NCBI GenBank assembly: GCA_031310005.1
Contig: CM062385.1
Location: 1,922,001 to 1,986,000 of the forward strand
DNA: 64,000 nt
Source of the DNA: Dactylellina haptotyla
Lineage: Eukaryota; Ascomycota; Orbiliomycetes; Orbiliales; Orbiliaceae
Direction: 5' to 3'
This document shows positions 23,683 to 34,966 of the stretch, in pieces. The notes beneath the pieces were generated by a model that did no database searches, was not told the DNA's origin, and saw only the letters and a list, made by a program, of their open reading frames with translations. The position numbers and the translations under genes were made by a program. Every line of letters starts with the position of its first letter. Positions within the stretch are counted from its first letter, which is position 1.

Positions 23683-24639
23683 ATGGCTCGCACCAAAATC
23701 ATAAAGCCTGCCGCGAAGGCCGAGTCGACCGCGAACCCTCAATCCCCAGTCGAGGAAGTCGAGTCGGAGCACTCGGAGTTCGAGCAGAGCAACGCCGACG
23801 GCGAGGCGGGCTCTGCAACGCGTTCCAATAAACGAAAGAGCGTCTCCAGCGTCAAGACACCTCAATCCAAGAAGAAGCCAAAGAGGGCAAAGGCCGATGC
23901 CCCGATCGGGGGTCTGGAGTCTCCCACCGGCCCCGTTCCCAAGACCAAGTACACGTCGCGAGATAACACGGTGCAAGAGATCCGTGAAATCGCAGGCAGC
24001 CTCATCAGCAGTAAGTTTTCCTCTCTCTCTCCCAATTGCTGTCGCTCTCTCTCGCTCTCTTTCGATATCGTATGCTCTCTCTGTCTTCTCTGCGTCCTCC
24101 CCGTTGCTGGCAGAAACTCACAATTTTTTTGATCGCTTCCGCTTCGGCGGTTTCGCTTCCCCCATTCCCATTGGCTTTTTTCCATGCTACCCAAAAAATT
24201 CACCCCATTTGCTTTATATGCACGCATACAAAACCAATCGCATACTAACCATCCATGGCAACCCCAAATAGATCTTCTCGGACGAGAATTCCCTGCCGAA
24301 GCCGTCCAGTTCCGCGAATCGAAATCGTCCGCTAAGGGGTACAGCTGGTACGTCGACGAAGGCGAGGAATTCCCTCACTGCTTCGAGCGTGAGGGTCCTA
24401 TGCGCTGGCTCGCCCCCGAACGCAATGGCGTCTTGAAGATGTTGAAGGAAGGCAAACTCGGTGTCGAAGCCGTCATGATGGCCGACGAAGAGAACGCGGC
24501 CGAGCCACCTGCTGAAGGCGTCGTTCCACCAGAAGAGGCTATCGTCCCCGTCCCAATGGAGACTGACCCCACCGGCGGCGAAGCTGTCGTCCCCCAGGTT
24601 CCCGATGTCACCGCCGAAGACAAGGACGCCGACAAATAG
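23683..24639 (+). CDS. Hypothetical nuclear-type protein sharing a domain with 37772-38466
   Basis: Two exons, 23683-24010 and 24272-24639 (231 residues). The 261-bp intron has donor GTAAGT, branch TACTAACC and acceptor ATAG. The N-terminus is acidic with a basic nuclear-localisation-like stretch (NKRKSVSSVKTPQSKKKPKRAK, partly Ser/Lys). The central domain around the splice junction reads IREIAGSLISN, then LLGREFPAEAVQF and SSAKGYSWYVDEGEEF. The same pattern occurs at 37772-38466 (VLSNLFERDVPASDVSF, NKGYNWYLS), which also supports this splice. The C-terminal 60 residues are acidic, Pro/Val-rich and probably disordered. No named family recognised. Confidence 0.75.
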
Positions 24640-26234
24640 GATATTCAGCTGTTCTTCTAGTCCTCGCGCTTTCCCTCCCACTCTTCTCAGATCCTGACTA
24701 CCATCGGATACACGCATTCTGGTCTTCTCTTTAGTTGTTTGTCTTACGAATCTTATGGTGATGAGTTACTCTTGTCCTCATTTATTTCTGATGAACATGA
24801 ACCAACCCCCGTTCGCGGCTTCTGGGTCCTACCTTACATCCCCCGCACGCTGAGGAAGCTATGATTTCTTCAGTAAGCTATACCACTCAAACCATCCTTT
24901 TCAATATGTACTTTTATCGCTCCAGCTCGGCAGGCGAAGATATATGGTCGCTTTCGGCTGGCAACCATCTCCACAGATTCCATTTCCGCCCAAGGACACC
25001 CTTTGTCCTTTTTCCTTTCTTATTAATTATAGGGACCTTCTTCATTCTCGACCACTTTTATCTTTTTTCCTTTTATTCGTTTCTTGGTGTTATTTTATCT
25101 CCTTTTTTTTTTGGTCCCCTCTACCGCTGGAGTTCCCATATCTTTTCTCTTCTGTCGTTACGTCGGAATGAAATCCTGGATCTGTTTTCCTTAGTCTACT
25201 CTCCTACTCTCGTATTTCCTCAATGCTTTTTTTGGATGCGCCTCAGAATAATTCAGACGTCCGTTGAAGTTACCAGATCCGCGAAGTGCTATAATAATCC
25301 CAAATCATTTGGCAGTGTATCCGCCGCAATCATTCTTAACTGTGTACTCTACGTGATTCCATGTCCTACGTGAATGCGCCAGAACCAATGCTGGGGGCCA
25401 GTTGATGCCACATCCCGTCCCTTCCTTCACCCGGCACGCTAAAAGCCCCCAAGCGCGAAAATTTTTCAACACAGCGTGTTGTTATTATTTGTCACGTGTA
25501 TACCGGATTCCGTTCGGCTAGCGGGAGGACCCTTGCTTAGCGATGAGCGATGGCCCTGAGACGTCTTCGAAGCGGGTTTTATATGCTGCTGGCCGGTGGC
25601 GTCAATATTGTTCGCGGATTCATGCGGTTTGTTCATTCGTGGTGTTGAGATTCAAACGCTCAATTGATCAATATATCAGTCCTTACAAGACTCCTCATTT
25701 TTATAGTATAGCTTTGAATGACAATAACTAGTAGGATATACTCCTGCTGCTCTAGTGAATCAAATCCTGTGCTAACATTGGCGATATAAACAATATACTT
25801 CCCACGAATAATCCACCATCACCGCATTCGTGTCTACACCGTATAACGATTTTCCCATCGCACAGAGCGAAGCACTCTATTTCAACCTCCTCTCCAACAC
25901 TCTGCGTTGACAGGAAGAACATTCGCAGGCCCAACGCGGGGTGTTGAGATAGTCTTTGCTCGGAAGGGTAGTCTATACCGGGAAGGAGTTGTAGATTGAT
26001 ATAAAAAGTGTATCGATAGACAGACTATGCATACATATCTAGTCGCTAGACGCTATTGTTGAACAAAACATTAAAAAAAAAACAGCGATCAATATAAATT
26101 GATAAAAACGCCGGTGCTCGCACTCGTGTATTATATACTCTGACCTTTTCCCTACTTCCAGCATGTCTCTAATATGCTGGGCCGGACCTAGATTCGAATA
26201 TTTGCGCTCCTCTCAAATAATGAGTCTAATAATC
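24640..26234. other. Intergenic
   Basis: 1.6 kb with pyrimidine-rich tracts around 25020-25200 and no supported gene on either strand. Confidence 0.4.
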
Positions 26235-27271
26235 TCACGACGCATTGGGATATCTGGTCGGATCCGACCCTCCGAGCTCACTCAACCCTTCGATCCGATT
26301 CCCCTCAGCAGGCAACTCCCCCACCGGTGTGCCCTGCGTTTCCGCGCCCTGCGGCTGGACCTGCATGGTCTCCTGCCTCCTCTCCGGCGGGATATACTTT
26401 GGCGGAACCACCGCGCCCAGGGTATTCCCATCACCGTTCCCACCGGGCGCCCAAACACCCCGCATAAACCCTTCCCGCTCGCTGGGATCGTGATGTCCGC
26501 CGTTATACCCGTTATAATGCGTCGTCTCGTCGAAGATGCGATTTCCGGGAGCGTGCGGTCGTCGGGCCTTCTTCCGTTCGCGGAAGTACATGAACGCGAA
26601 CGCCGCCGCGATGAGCGATGGTATCGCGATACCGATTGCCAATCCTGCGATCACGCCTGTCGGTGTCTTTTCTACTACTTCTGGAACGGATGTGGCGTTG
26701 CCGGATGTGGACGCCGATGGGAGCGGGGAGGTGCGGGATCGGGAGACGGCTTCGCCGTTGATGAATGCGATGTCGCCGACGTTGAAGGTGAAGTATGTGC
26801 TTCTATTGGTGCAGCAGGACGGGTTGCTGCCTGTGCCGCAGCAGAAGGAGTTTCCGACGTCCGAGCAGGCGAGGATGTTTTGGCCCGATGCGCCGAAATC
26901 TTAACAAGTATACTCGTTAGTACTCTGGGTTTTAGAAGATTAGAGGGGAAGTTCGAGAGTGGGAAATAAATACCTCTACATGGTCCGGGGCAGGAATCAC
27001 TCTGCCACGACTGGTCGGTACATGCGCCCCGCTCGATGAATCCGCGGCCGATATAGCACAGTCCTGTAGCAAAACATGCCGTTTGGTTGTTATTCCTACA
27101 GCATGCGGAATGCCCTGTCGCGGCGTTATTACAAGCGACGTAGTCGGTAGCAGGCGAGCCGTTGGGGAAGTAGCACGGGCGGGGTTGGTCCTGTGCTGAT
27201 ACGGCGGGGAGTCGAGACTGTAAGACGGTGAGGAGGGCGATAGCCAGCGAGAAGGTGGTTATGTGTTGCAT
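26235..27271 (-). CDS. Single-pass membrane protein with Cys-rich ectodomain
   Basis: Two exons, 27271-26974 and 26899-26235 (320 residues). The intron has an ACTAAC branch. The signal peptide MQHITTFSLAIALLTVL ends near VSAQ. The ectodomain has about 14 cysteines, with paired CC (HSACCRN, SFCCGTG, PSCCTN), resembling fungal exposed Cys-rich sensor-like proteins. A short Ser/Thr stalk follows. One TM (GVIAGLAIGIAIPSLIAAA) lies near residue 190, with a basic stop-transfer RERKKARR. The cytoplasmic tail of about 110 residues is Gly/Pro-rich. The SP - Cys-rich - TM - tail plan fits a surface receptor or wall sensor; the ligand is unknown. Confidence 0.8.
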
Positions 27272-28206
27272 TGTTGTGGGTTTCCTTTCCGGCGCAGGTT
27301 GCGCGTACGTCACAGTGCAGTTTCCCCCACGAAAAAAACCGAAATGAACACCAGAAAGAAAGCTTCGTTTAAAAATGGACACCCGTTCGGAATTTTTGGA
27401 GATATGAGATTTTCGTATACGAATACAGGTGCAAATGAATGTGATCGAAGAAAAATACGGAAGATAAGAATATCTCGAATTGAAAGGTTAAAGGAAAAAG
27501 AAGAGAATATGTGTTAAAAGGGGAAAAGAATACTTCTTTCTTTTCAACTGCCGGACCTCCTTCCCCTCGGTCTTTAAAACTTTGCGAGCACGAGAAAGAA
27601 AAGAAAAAGTAAGATGTGATCTTCTCGGCGCCCTGGGTGGCTAGTGCTGTGTTATGTACATGTATGGCACCACTTGCACCCTTCGCCAAGGCAGAATAGG
27701 AAAAGGGTACTTTCCTTTAGGGGAATTTCGCTACCTTTGTTCGTATTACAGAAACATCTACGGAAGTACGGTCAGAGACGTGTGCAGTTTTTCTTACAGA
27801 GCGGTCGGTCTATTTTTGAGTTTTTTTGCTGCCACGCTGAGCCTAGGTGGCCAGGGTGCGGTGGGAGCGCTAGGCAATTCCTGGGGTGGGATCTGTTACG
27901 ATCATCGATGACAATGTGAAGGGGGTTATGGGTAGCTAGTAAATTTGCGACTTGGGAGGTTTTGTGGTGGTGAGACGGGCGGATAGCGGGGTTGTTTGAA
28001 TGTTCACGGACACATAAAACATGTATTTTTTGTACTTTTGCAAATTTCTGTAGAGATCTAGGGTAGTGAAAGGAGAATAGGATACCACGGTACAAACCGC
28101 GGGTGGTCGAGTAGCGCAGTAATATCAATTGGACGGCCAGTTCGGCGGCGAATTGGAGGCGATTTGGAGGCGATTTGGAAACAAGCCAATTATTTTGATT
28201 AGTTCG
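27272..28206. other. Intergenic
   Basis: AT-rich upstream region of the membrane protein. No additional gene seen. Confidence 0.4.
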
Positions 28207-28722
28207 CTAGTCTACATTTGTGGCAGTACTCCTCGGACGCTGGAGATAGTCAAAGAATGGCGGGCGAATTGATAAGCAAGCAGAGAATGCTGCTTCGTGC
28301 ACCTTTCCAGCTTGGGTATCAGATCTGCTGGATAGTGTTCTTTTTTGCTTGTTCGTTTGCAACGTTTGCAGGTATTTGTTCAGGGAAGGAAGCAATTCGG
28401 AAAGTTGTTTTGTGTTGGGATGTAGTCCTGCACCTGCGGTCTGTTCGCCCGAAATAGAAACATCAAACACAAGACGACCGCCGGTTGTCGGCAGTTGGAG
28501 GGCTTCACACGCAGAGCCACTGCAGAATTTGGAATTCACCCCTTGATGGCAAACGGCATCAACCGTTGCCGCGGTTGTATCGTACCATGGAATAGAACAA
28601 TCGTCGAAGCTTCCAAGTCGGTATGGACCGGTAGGTGGGCCATATCTGCACTGGAACCGACATTCAAGCTGTTTCTGGCATACTGGATTCTGTATCTGGA
28701 TTCTGGAATCACAGAGCCCCAC
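28207..28722 (-). CDS. Possible Cys-rich protein, weak
   Basis: 171-codon frame. The first 75 residues hold eight cysteines spaced like a secreted domain (NPVCQKQLECRFQC, GSFDDCSIPWYD, NSKFCSGSACEAL). No signal peptide is encoded in frame. An upstream exon could supply one: a CAG acceptor-like site lies just upstream near 28731, but I could not define the exon. The distal half is polar with no pattern. It may be a gene fragment or chance. Confidence 0.25.
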   Translation of the reverse strand: MGLCDSRIQIQNPVCQKQLECRFQCRYGPPTGPYRLGSFDDCSIPWYDTTAATVDAVCHQGVNSKFCSGSACEALQLPTTGGRLVFDVSISGEQTAGAGLHPNTKQLSELLPSLNKYLQTLQTNKQKRTLSSRSDTQAGKVHEAAFSACLSIRPPFFDYLQRPRSTATNVD

Positions 28723-28955
28723 AACTGCACAGCATCACAACGACACAATAGTAATCGATTGTAATCGATTGTAACGCAACCGAGCGTTAAAGGATTGCGG
28801 CATCAAATGACCACCACTAGCCTGGATTCCAAAAAGGAAGCCAGACTTTCTCATGATAAGGACCCGGGGCAAAATTAGGATCCAGTCAGGTTCAATCCTG
28901 TCAGGTCCAGTGCGAGGTGTTGTGTGCCTATATCTTTCAACACATTGGCACCATG

Positions 28956-29033
28956 TTCTGTCCTGGTGCCTGGAAAGGCCCAGACCACTGCAAAGGTTCA
29001 CCGCTGTGAACCTTTGCAGGATTCAGGACAGAA
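28956..29033. repeat. Nested perfect inverted repeat
   Basis: The inner arms are perfect 14-mers (28988-29001 and 29006-29019) around a 4-base loop CGCT. The outer arms are perfect 10-mers (28956-28965, TTCTGTCCTG; 29024-29033, CAGGACAGAA). A transcript would fold into a strong stem. It may be a foldback element remnant, terminator-like hairpin or small RNA precursor; no transposase is nearby. Confidence 0.6.
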
Positions 29034-30559
29034 ATTTTTGTGTTGTCAGCCTGAGAGACCACGACAGACCAACCTGGTCCAGCTCGCGAGCTCCGTAAGA
29101 TTATAAAACAATTAATATGCCCATCCCATCATACCTCCTTGCAGCAGGTATTGGATGTGGTTTGCCCTTTTGTGCCACACAGGCTATGCGAGTCATGCCG
29201 CCAACCTTGGTATTCACCTCGGCACCGCTATGGTGTGCAACAAGCGACAGCGCAATGCTAAGACGGATGTGGTTCTTCTTGCGCCGGCTGCACATTGAGC
29301 GAGCGAGGCCTGCAAATGTGGATTCTCGGTTCCTTGTTTAATTAATCTATAATAGTGTTGACATGTCGATGTAGGCATTTGTGTTTAAACGTAATTGCGA
29401 GATCTAAACGTTTCATCTGAATTGCGACCGGCCTGCGGGTCGACGGTTTACTTTTGACAAGAAGGTTTAAAATCAGGGATCCGGGTTTCCCACGAAGATT
29501 CGGGGTGTAGGACAAAAGGATCTGGCTAGCTGGACAAGCGGATGCAGCGGAGTAGCTTCACCACCTGTGCAAAGAAAAGAAATATCTTGGTATACGGGCG
29601 ATGCTTCTTGTCTTCCAACTTGGCATCGGTGGGGGCTCAATAGTCGATCGCATTGTCCCGATATATGCATCTTCCTGGCGCCATTTCCTGGAATATCTCA
29701 CGGAACGCACGTCCCACTCTCCCAACTCCACCTCGAACTCCGAATGCATCTACCGCATGGTGTCGTCATATCGAGGTGAAGATTCTTCAAACCATGGGTG
29801 ATAGAACTTGGAATCCCCGCCTTGGTACAAGTTCGAGCTGGTGGCTTCAAATTATAGTTTTCGTACCAGGCGACTCTTTTCTTGGTTCCTTGCTCGAATA
29901 CGAAGAAGCCGGAGGGTGCAAAATGGGAGCCGACACGAAACTATAATGTGTCTAATATAACCGTATAATTCTACCCTACCCAGTTAGAGAGAGGCCTGGA
30001 AGCAAGAAACACGATATATGGAGGCTTCATTGATGATGAATCATCACGGGGGAGAATTGTTCGAGAACAAGCTTATACGAACACAGGCAAAAATATATGA
30101 TTAGAAGGACTCTTCTGGCGCTGTATCACGCGGCTCCTACAATTTCCTCGACACACAACCGTGAAACCCTACCTGCTTGGCTTTTGGAAATTCCCCGGCG
30201 AGCATATCCGACAGAATGCCCTTTGCTGGGGTCGCAAGGGTTTGGACCAATGGCGTCGCCCAAAAATTGGCTAAAGTTTCACTTGGCCCGATCTGACAAC
30301 ACCCCAGTGCGCTTGTCGGAGAACAGAGGTGGAGGTCGCAGCAGCCTTCTGGTCACGTTGGACGTCCTGACCGGGTAGCCTACCCGCGGTCCGCCAAACC
30401 GCTGTCGGGTTGAGCTTCCGTCTCCAATATATTGATTTTACGTGGAATATTCGATCAATCTAGCAATTCTGTGCAATCTCGCTAACAAGTTTAGCTCGAT
30501 CAAGGAAAATGGGCGATATTATGGTTATGTTATAGCATCATGGCGGCGAAGGGCCCGCC
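29034..30559. other. Intergenic
   Basis: 1.5 kb without a gene I can support; several short frames lack starts, splice sites and homology. Confidence 0.4.
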
Positions 30560-30566
30560 TATAAAA
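30560..30566 (+). promoter_or_regulatory. TATA box of AA9-CBM1 gene
   Basis: TATAAAA in a GC-rich setting, about 215 bp before the AA9 ATG. This implies a long 5'UTR, usual for highly expressed secreted enzymes. Confidence 0.5.
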
Positions 30567-30781
30567 TGAACCACTCGCCCCGCCTTTCGAAATACGTCTT
30601 TCTCGAGCAGCATCGACGGGATCCTAGCGATCAGGTTCATAATAACAGCAAAAGGGAACGGGTTCCCAAGTCTTTCATTTCCCTTCTGTTTAATTTCTAC
30701 AACAAAAACAACGCATCTGCTATCACCTTTCTCCTTTTTTGCCTGGTTCAAATATCACGAGATAAAGAAAAGAATATCAAG

Positions 30782-31759
30782 ATGAAGTTCACCGCGGCCG
30801 TCGCTGCGGTAGGCCTGGTTGCCTCTGCCAATGCCCATGCTATCATTCAAAGAGTCTCCGTCAACGGAGCAGACAAGGGTCTCTTGGTCGGTCTTCGAGC
30901 CCCAAGCAACAACAACCCAGTCGGTGATGTCAACTCTCAAGATATCATCTGCCAACAGTCCGGAAGCACTTCCAGCACTGTTATCCCCGTCGCTCCAGGT
31001 GACAAGCTTGGTTTCCTCTGGCAGCACATCATCGGCGGCCCTCAGGGATCCGGTGACGCAGACAACCCGATCGCCTCTTCTCACAAGGGCCCAATCCAAG
31101 TCTACCTCGCCAAGGTCGACAATGCCGCTTCGTCCGCCAAGACGGGCCTCAAGTGGTTCAAGATCGCATCTGAGGGTCTCAACGGCGGCAAATGGGGTGT
31201 CGATACCATGATCCAGGGCGGCGGATGGTGGTACACCAACCTCCCCAACTGTCTCGCTCCAGGAGACTACCTCGCCCGTGTTGAGACCATCGCTCTCCAC
31301 AGCGCCTACAGCAGCCAAGGTTGCCAGTTCTACATTTCGTGTGCGCAATTGAGAGTTTCCGGTTCCGGCACATGGACTGGCTCCAACTACCTCAGCTTCC
31401 CAGGCTCCTACTCCCAGAGCGACCCTGGCATCCTCATCAACATCTACGGAAGCAGCGGTGGTCCTGACAACGGTGGCAAGCCCTACGTCGCCCCCGGTGG
31501 TGCTGTCCAGACTCCAGTCTGCGGAGGTACCAACCCAACCACCACCACCACCACCCGAACTACAACAACCTCTAGCCGAACCACCACCCCCGGTGGTACC
31601 ACCCGAACTACCACCACCACAACTCGCACAACCACCGGTGGCTCCTCTGGTGGCGCTGGTCTCTACGGACAATGCGGTGGATCAGGATGGACTGGCCCAA
31701 CCTCTTGCTCTCAGGGTACCTGCACAGTCCTGAACGCATACTACTCCCAGTGCTTGTAA
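30782..31759 (+). CDS. AA9 lytic polysaccharide monooxygenase with CBM1
   Basis: Single exon, 325 residues. It is a copper enzyme that oxidatively cleaves cellulose outside the cell. The ATG at 30782 is chosen because it starts the signal peptide (residues 1-18, ending SANA) and leaves His19 as the mature N-terminus of the histidine brace. The second copper His is in [13 protein letters not shown]. The axial Tyr is in CQFYISC, and the second-sphere His and Gln (ALHSA, CQF) are present. A Thr/Arg-rich linker covers about 247-292. The C-terminal CBM1 has the signature [13 protein letters not shown] with GTC and YYSQCL. The catalytic set looks complete. A frame open upstream of this ATG is 5'UTR. 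Confidence 0.95.
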   Translation: MKFTAAVAAVGLVASANAHAIIQRVSVNGADKGLLVGLRAPSNNNPVGDVNSQDIICQQSGSTSSTVIPVAPGDKLGFLWQHIIGGPQGSGDADNPIASSHKGPIQVYLAKVDNAASSAKTGLKWFKIASEGLNGGKWGVDTMIQGGGWWYTNLPNCLAPGDYLARVETIALHSAYSSQGCQFYISCAQLRVSGSGTWTGSNYLSFPGSYSQSDPGILINIYGSSGGPDNGGKPYVAPGGAVQTPVCGGTNPTTTTTTRTTTTSSRTTTPGGTTRTTTTTTRTTTGGSSGGAGLYGQCGGSGWTGPTSCSQGTCTVLNAYYSQCL

Positions 31760-32332
31760 ACGAAGCTCTGTGATGTATTTCCTTGATCTCTAGTCGTCGT
31801 CGTCGTTGTCATCATTAGGAGAGCGCTCATTTTTCCATAAGCGTGTTTCATAGTCTCTTGTGAGTGGAGCTATGAAAATTGTATATATATACCCACGATA
31901 GCGGATGCATCTTGTTTGCTGTTGTTGTTTGATGTCACTTGCATAATATACCTTCGAGAACTATGTATATATTAGTCTGCACCGGGAGGGTAATACCTCC
32001 TTTGATGTAGCAACCGGAATATTATTTATATCTTTTTATGAGCATTTTCAGATGGGACTCGAGCGTATTAAATATTGGATATGTGATTATTGTAGATTCT
32101 TTGAAAATGAACGAATAGTGAATATAGAGATGGTAATGATCCCCCAACGCCTTTTTCCTGCCATGAATATGTCTTTAAAATGGTTGTTTTTTTCCGACTG
32201 TGTCGAATCCCGATGGTAATAATCTGCAAGCTGCCGCTGTTCGAATTGTGTAAGCATTCGGCTTAGAAGATGCTATTCAGATAGGGACTTCATACTAGAG
32301 GCTTATATGTTTTACTTACTATCTAAAATAGC
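31760..32332. other. Convergent intergenic spacer
   Basis: 3' flank of the AA9 gene facing the 3' end of a small minus-strand gene. AT-rich, nothing else seen. Confidence 0.45.
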
Positions 32333-32512
32333 TCACGGATGCGTCTCGCATCTAGTCCCTGGTGTTACAGGGCATGGATTGATCATGGGATCGCGAACGA
32401 TCAAGACCGGCTTGGGAACGTAAGGTTTAGGAGCTGACGCTGGGAGAGGTGCAGCGGACACCAAAGTGAGGAGTAGCGTGATGGAAGCGAGAGTTGTGGT
32501 AAAGAACTTCAT
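32333..32512 (-). CDS. Small secreted protein, 59 residues
   Basis: Intact 60-codon frame starting at the ATG at 32512. MKFFTTTLASITLLLTLVSA is a textbook signal peptide with cleavage after SA. The 39-residue mature part is Pro-rich (APKPYVPKP) with two cysteines (NPCPV, TRCET) that could form one disulfide. It is candidate effector-sized; function unknown. Signal-peptide quality argues against chance. Confidence 0.6.
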   Translation of the reverse strand: MKFFTTTLASITLLLTLVSAAPLPASAPKPYVPKPVLIVRDPMINPCPVTPGTRCETHP

Positions 32513-33464
32513 TTTGTGCTACCAGAACTCTTTTTGGTAGATATTTTGGTAGGTAAATGTGCTTATTTGGAAGTGGTTTAAGGTCAAGTGAGTGTCTCGG
32601 AGAGTATTATTTTGTGTTGTTCGTGGTATTGTGGAGGAGGCTGGGGCTGCAAACGGAGGAAATCGAGCTCTTGGTAACGGTCGTCTGTGCCGTATTTATA
32701 AAAATTAAAAATTCAGCAAAATTTCAGCCTCTAGTCACCTGTTTGTTTTGTTTTGGCATGAGCTGGCTAAAGTTGACAAGAATTTTCTCGATCGCGGGGG
32801 CGATGTTTTGACAGGATCAGGTCTTAGACTGGTCTTTCATTGTGACTACATAAACACACCACTGGCACGCCATGCACACCAGAAGAATTCTTAAATTAGC
32901 ACTCTTCCAAGGCATTCACCAACCGTTGTTCAGATCCCCACATGGAAGAGCAGGCTCAAAACGTTGTCTTCGCACCCATGATTCGCTCGCTGCGCAAAAT
33001 TCCGCTTTTCGCTAGAGCAGACAAGCTTTTCTTCCTGTGGATTTGGAATGGAGTGTGTGTGCGGCTGAGCGGGGGCGGGTTGGTCGGTCTGCAGAACAAC
33101 GAAGAGGCTAGTTTATTGGCTAGTGCCAGGATTATGTACAGTAGCAAATGCGGGTGGGAAGTTACACAGGGCAACGGGTTATCTAGTGGCTCTCGCTGGC
33201 CGGACCTGTATGTCGAGGGGTTGGGGACTGGATCGAATATTGAAACTGCACTTCGGCACTAGATTAAGGAAATCCGATAGAAAATCTACAGGAGCGATAC
33301 TTCTCTTGCTGAAAAGAATTCTGACAAATATTTCAATGATATATTGACTTGTAGATACTAGTAGCTGAAGTATTCCTTCGCATGAAATTATTTATCGATA
33401 CGCTGGTTCGCTGGTTCGCTGCTCCATTGCTCGGGTGAAAAGAGTCGACCATCAAGAGAGCTAT
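32513..33464. other. Intergenic
   Basis: Includes the small gene's promoter. The frame at 32942-33262 was considered and not accepted. Confidence 0.4.
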
Positions 33465-34886
33465 CTAATCTTCAAACTTAGGTATCAAAGGCTCTTCGTC
33501 CAGCCATCCCTGAGCTAACCACTTGTGTTTTGAGAGACCTAGCTTTCCACGCCTATCAAGTACACTTCGCCTGAGCCGTTGAAAGTGTAAATAGTCGCCC
33601 GGATACTCCGTATATATCCAACCTCTTGTGACGCCATGAAATCTATCACGGCTTAAAAGCCGGATGTAATAGTAAGATAGATTACCAAATTGGACATCGA
33701 TGAGACCCGATAGCGTTAACAATGATTGAAAGACTTGTCTCCAATGAAAAGTGTCTGCTTCGGTTTGTCCCCATATGTCCATACTGTAGATGTGAACTTT
33801 TGATAAATTAGGGTGTACTTTGGGTGATAAGAGCGACGGTGGGAAGAATGATCCTAGGCCTTCCAGGACCAAGGAGTCAAGGTCTTTTGTAGTAAGGTCT
33901 AAGGAACCGGCAGTGTCCATATCAAATCGGTATGGACAACGTATGGTCATATTTCTTGTCGTTTCTGGGAGCAATGTGTCTCCAGTGATAGGAACAAACT
34001 TGTTTGTGAATATGCATACGTCTTTCACACCTTGGAAAATAGGCGGTACTCTTTTTTTGATTGCTCTGCTCCGATATTTGTTGACGAATGTGGTAAGGTG
34101 GCGTTGGCCTTCCGCCCAAGTAGTAGAAAGGACGTCGACATAAATTAAGAGTTGTGCGTATATATTGGTCTTTTGGATTTGCGAGGAATCGCATTTCTCA
34201 AATGCGAGAGAGAGAGCAACGAAAAATATGTTGTTGAGTATAGGTATGCAGCTTTTGGAGACGTGCTGGTGATTCATTTCCGTTATTGTGATTTCTACCA
34301 ACGAGGGAGGCAGCCTTAGGAATAATCTCCGCAAATCCTTGATTAATTTTCTCGCCCATTGCGTCGCTCTAGCATTAACCGCCTCGGCGAACGCTTTACC
34401 GTTTTCGTCTGACCAATATTCTCAGCTCAGTAAGTTTAATACTTATTTGTTTTAGAGAAAATAATAATACCCACCGATTAGATCGCCGTCTTCCATTTTA
34501 TATGCTTTAGGGATAAGCGACATTGAAGAAATAGTGATATGACGAACAAATACAACCAACGGATCGTCCGAATGATTAGCTAATCTCTCTATGGCTTTTT
34601 GCGTGTGTTCGAAATTGCGGCATAGCCGAATAACTCTGAAAGCGAGAGGCGTCGCGATCTGTTCGAGCCTTCGGCAAACAAGTCTCAGGTCAAACAGGAA
34701 GCCTCGATCAGTTTTCTCCACGGTGGTAGTAGGGAGAAGATTCGAGCTGGAGCTCTCATTGATGGAATCGGGTTCGATATTATCGTAGTCACTCTCGTAT
34801 TTACATTCATAGGTTGTGACGAGATCATGATCGAAGTATGACAGAATCTTCGTGTCTATGTTAGCAAGAACTTGCCAAGCTAGCAT
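33465..34886 (-). CDS. F-box/LRR-like protein
   Basis: Two exons, 34886-34475 and 34408-33465 (donor GTGGGT, acceptor GTCAG, phase 1), about 451 residues. The N-terminus resembles the second half of an F-box (VLANIDTKILSYF, then FDLRLVCRRLEQIATPLAFRVIRL). The rest has irregular leucine-rich helices typical of large fungal F-box-like families. Such proteins select substrates for SCF ubiquitin ligases. Oddity: the expected F-box start (MDLLSCPNEVLMQ, exon-like at 34966-34928 with donor GTAC) cannot be joined in frame to the next exon. The gene may be frameshifted or use a different start. Confidence 0.65.
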
Positions 34887-34966
34887 GAAAAGGATATATT
34901 GCTTTCGGTCATTGCCAGTATAAGTACCTGCATCAAAACCTCATTCGGACAGCTGAGGAGATCCAT

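Noticed and set aside
24861-25373. 170-codon plus frame, Phe/Ser/Leu-rich
   Set aside because: Composition comes from pyrimidine tracts; likely 3' flank of the preceding gene.
28870-28895. GGTTCAATCC resembling a tRNA B box
   Set aside because: One base short of consensus and no A box or stems at the proper distance.
30755-31672. 305-codon minus-strand frame opposite the AA9-CBM1 gene
   Set aside because: Antisense shadow of GC-rich AA9 codons; Gly/Ser-rich with no domain.
32942-33262. 106-codon plus frame
   Set aside because: Overlapped by another frame on the minus strand, no domain or signal peptide.
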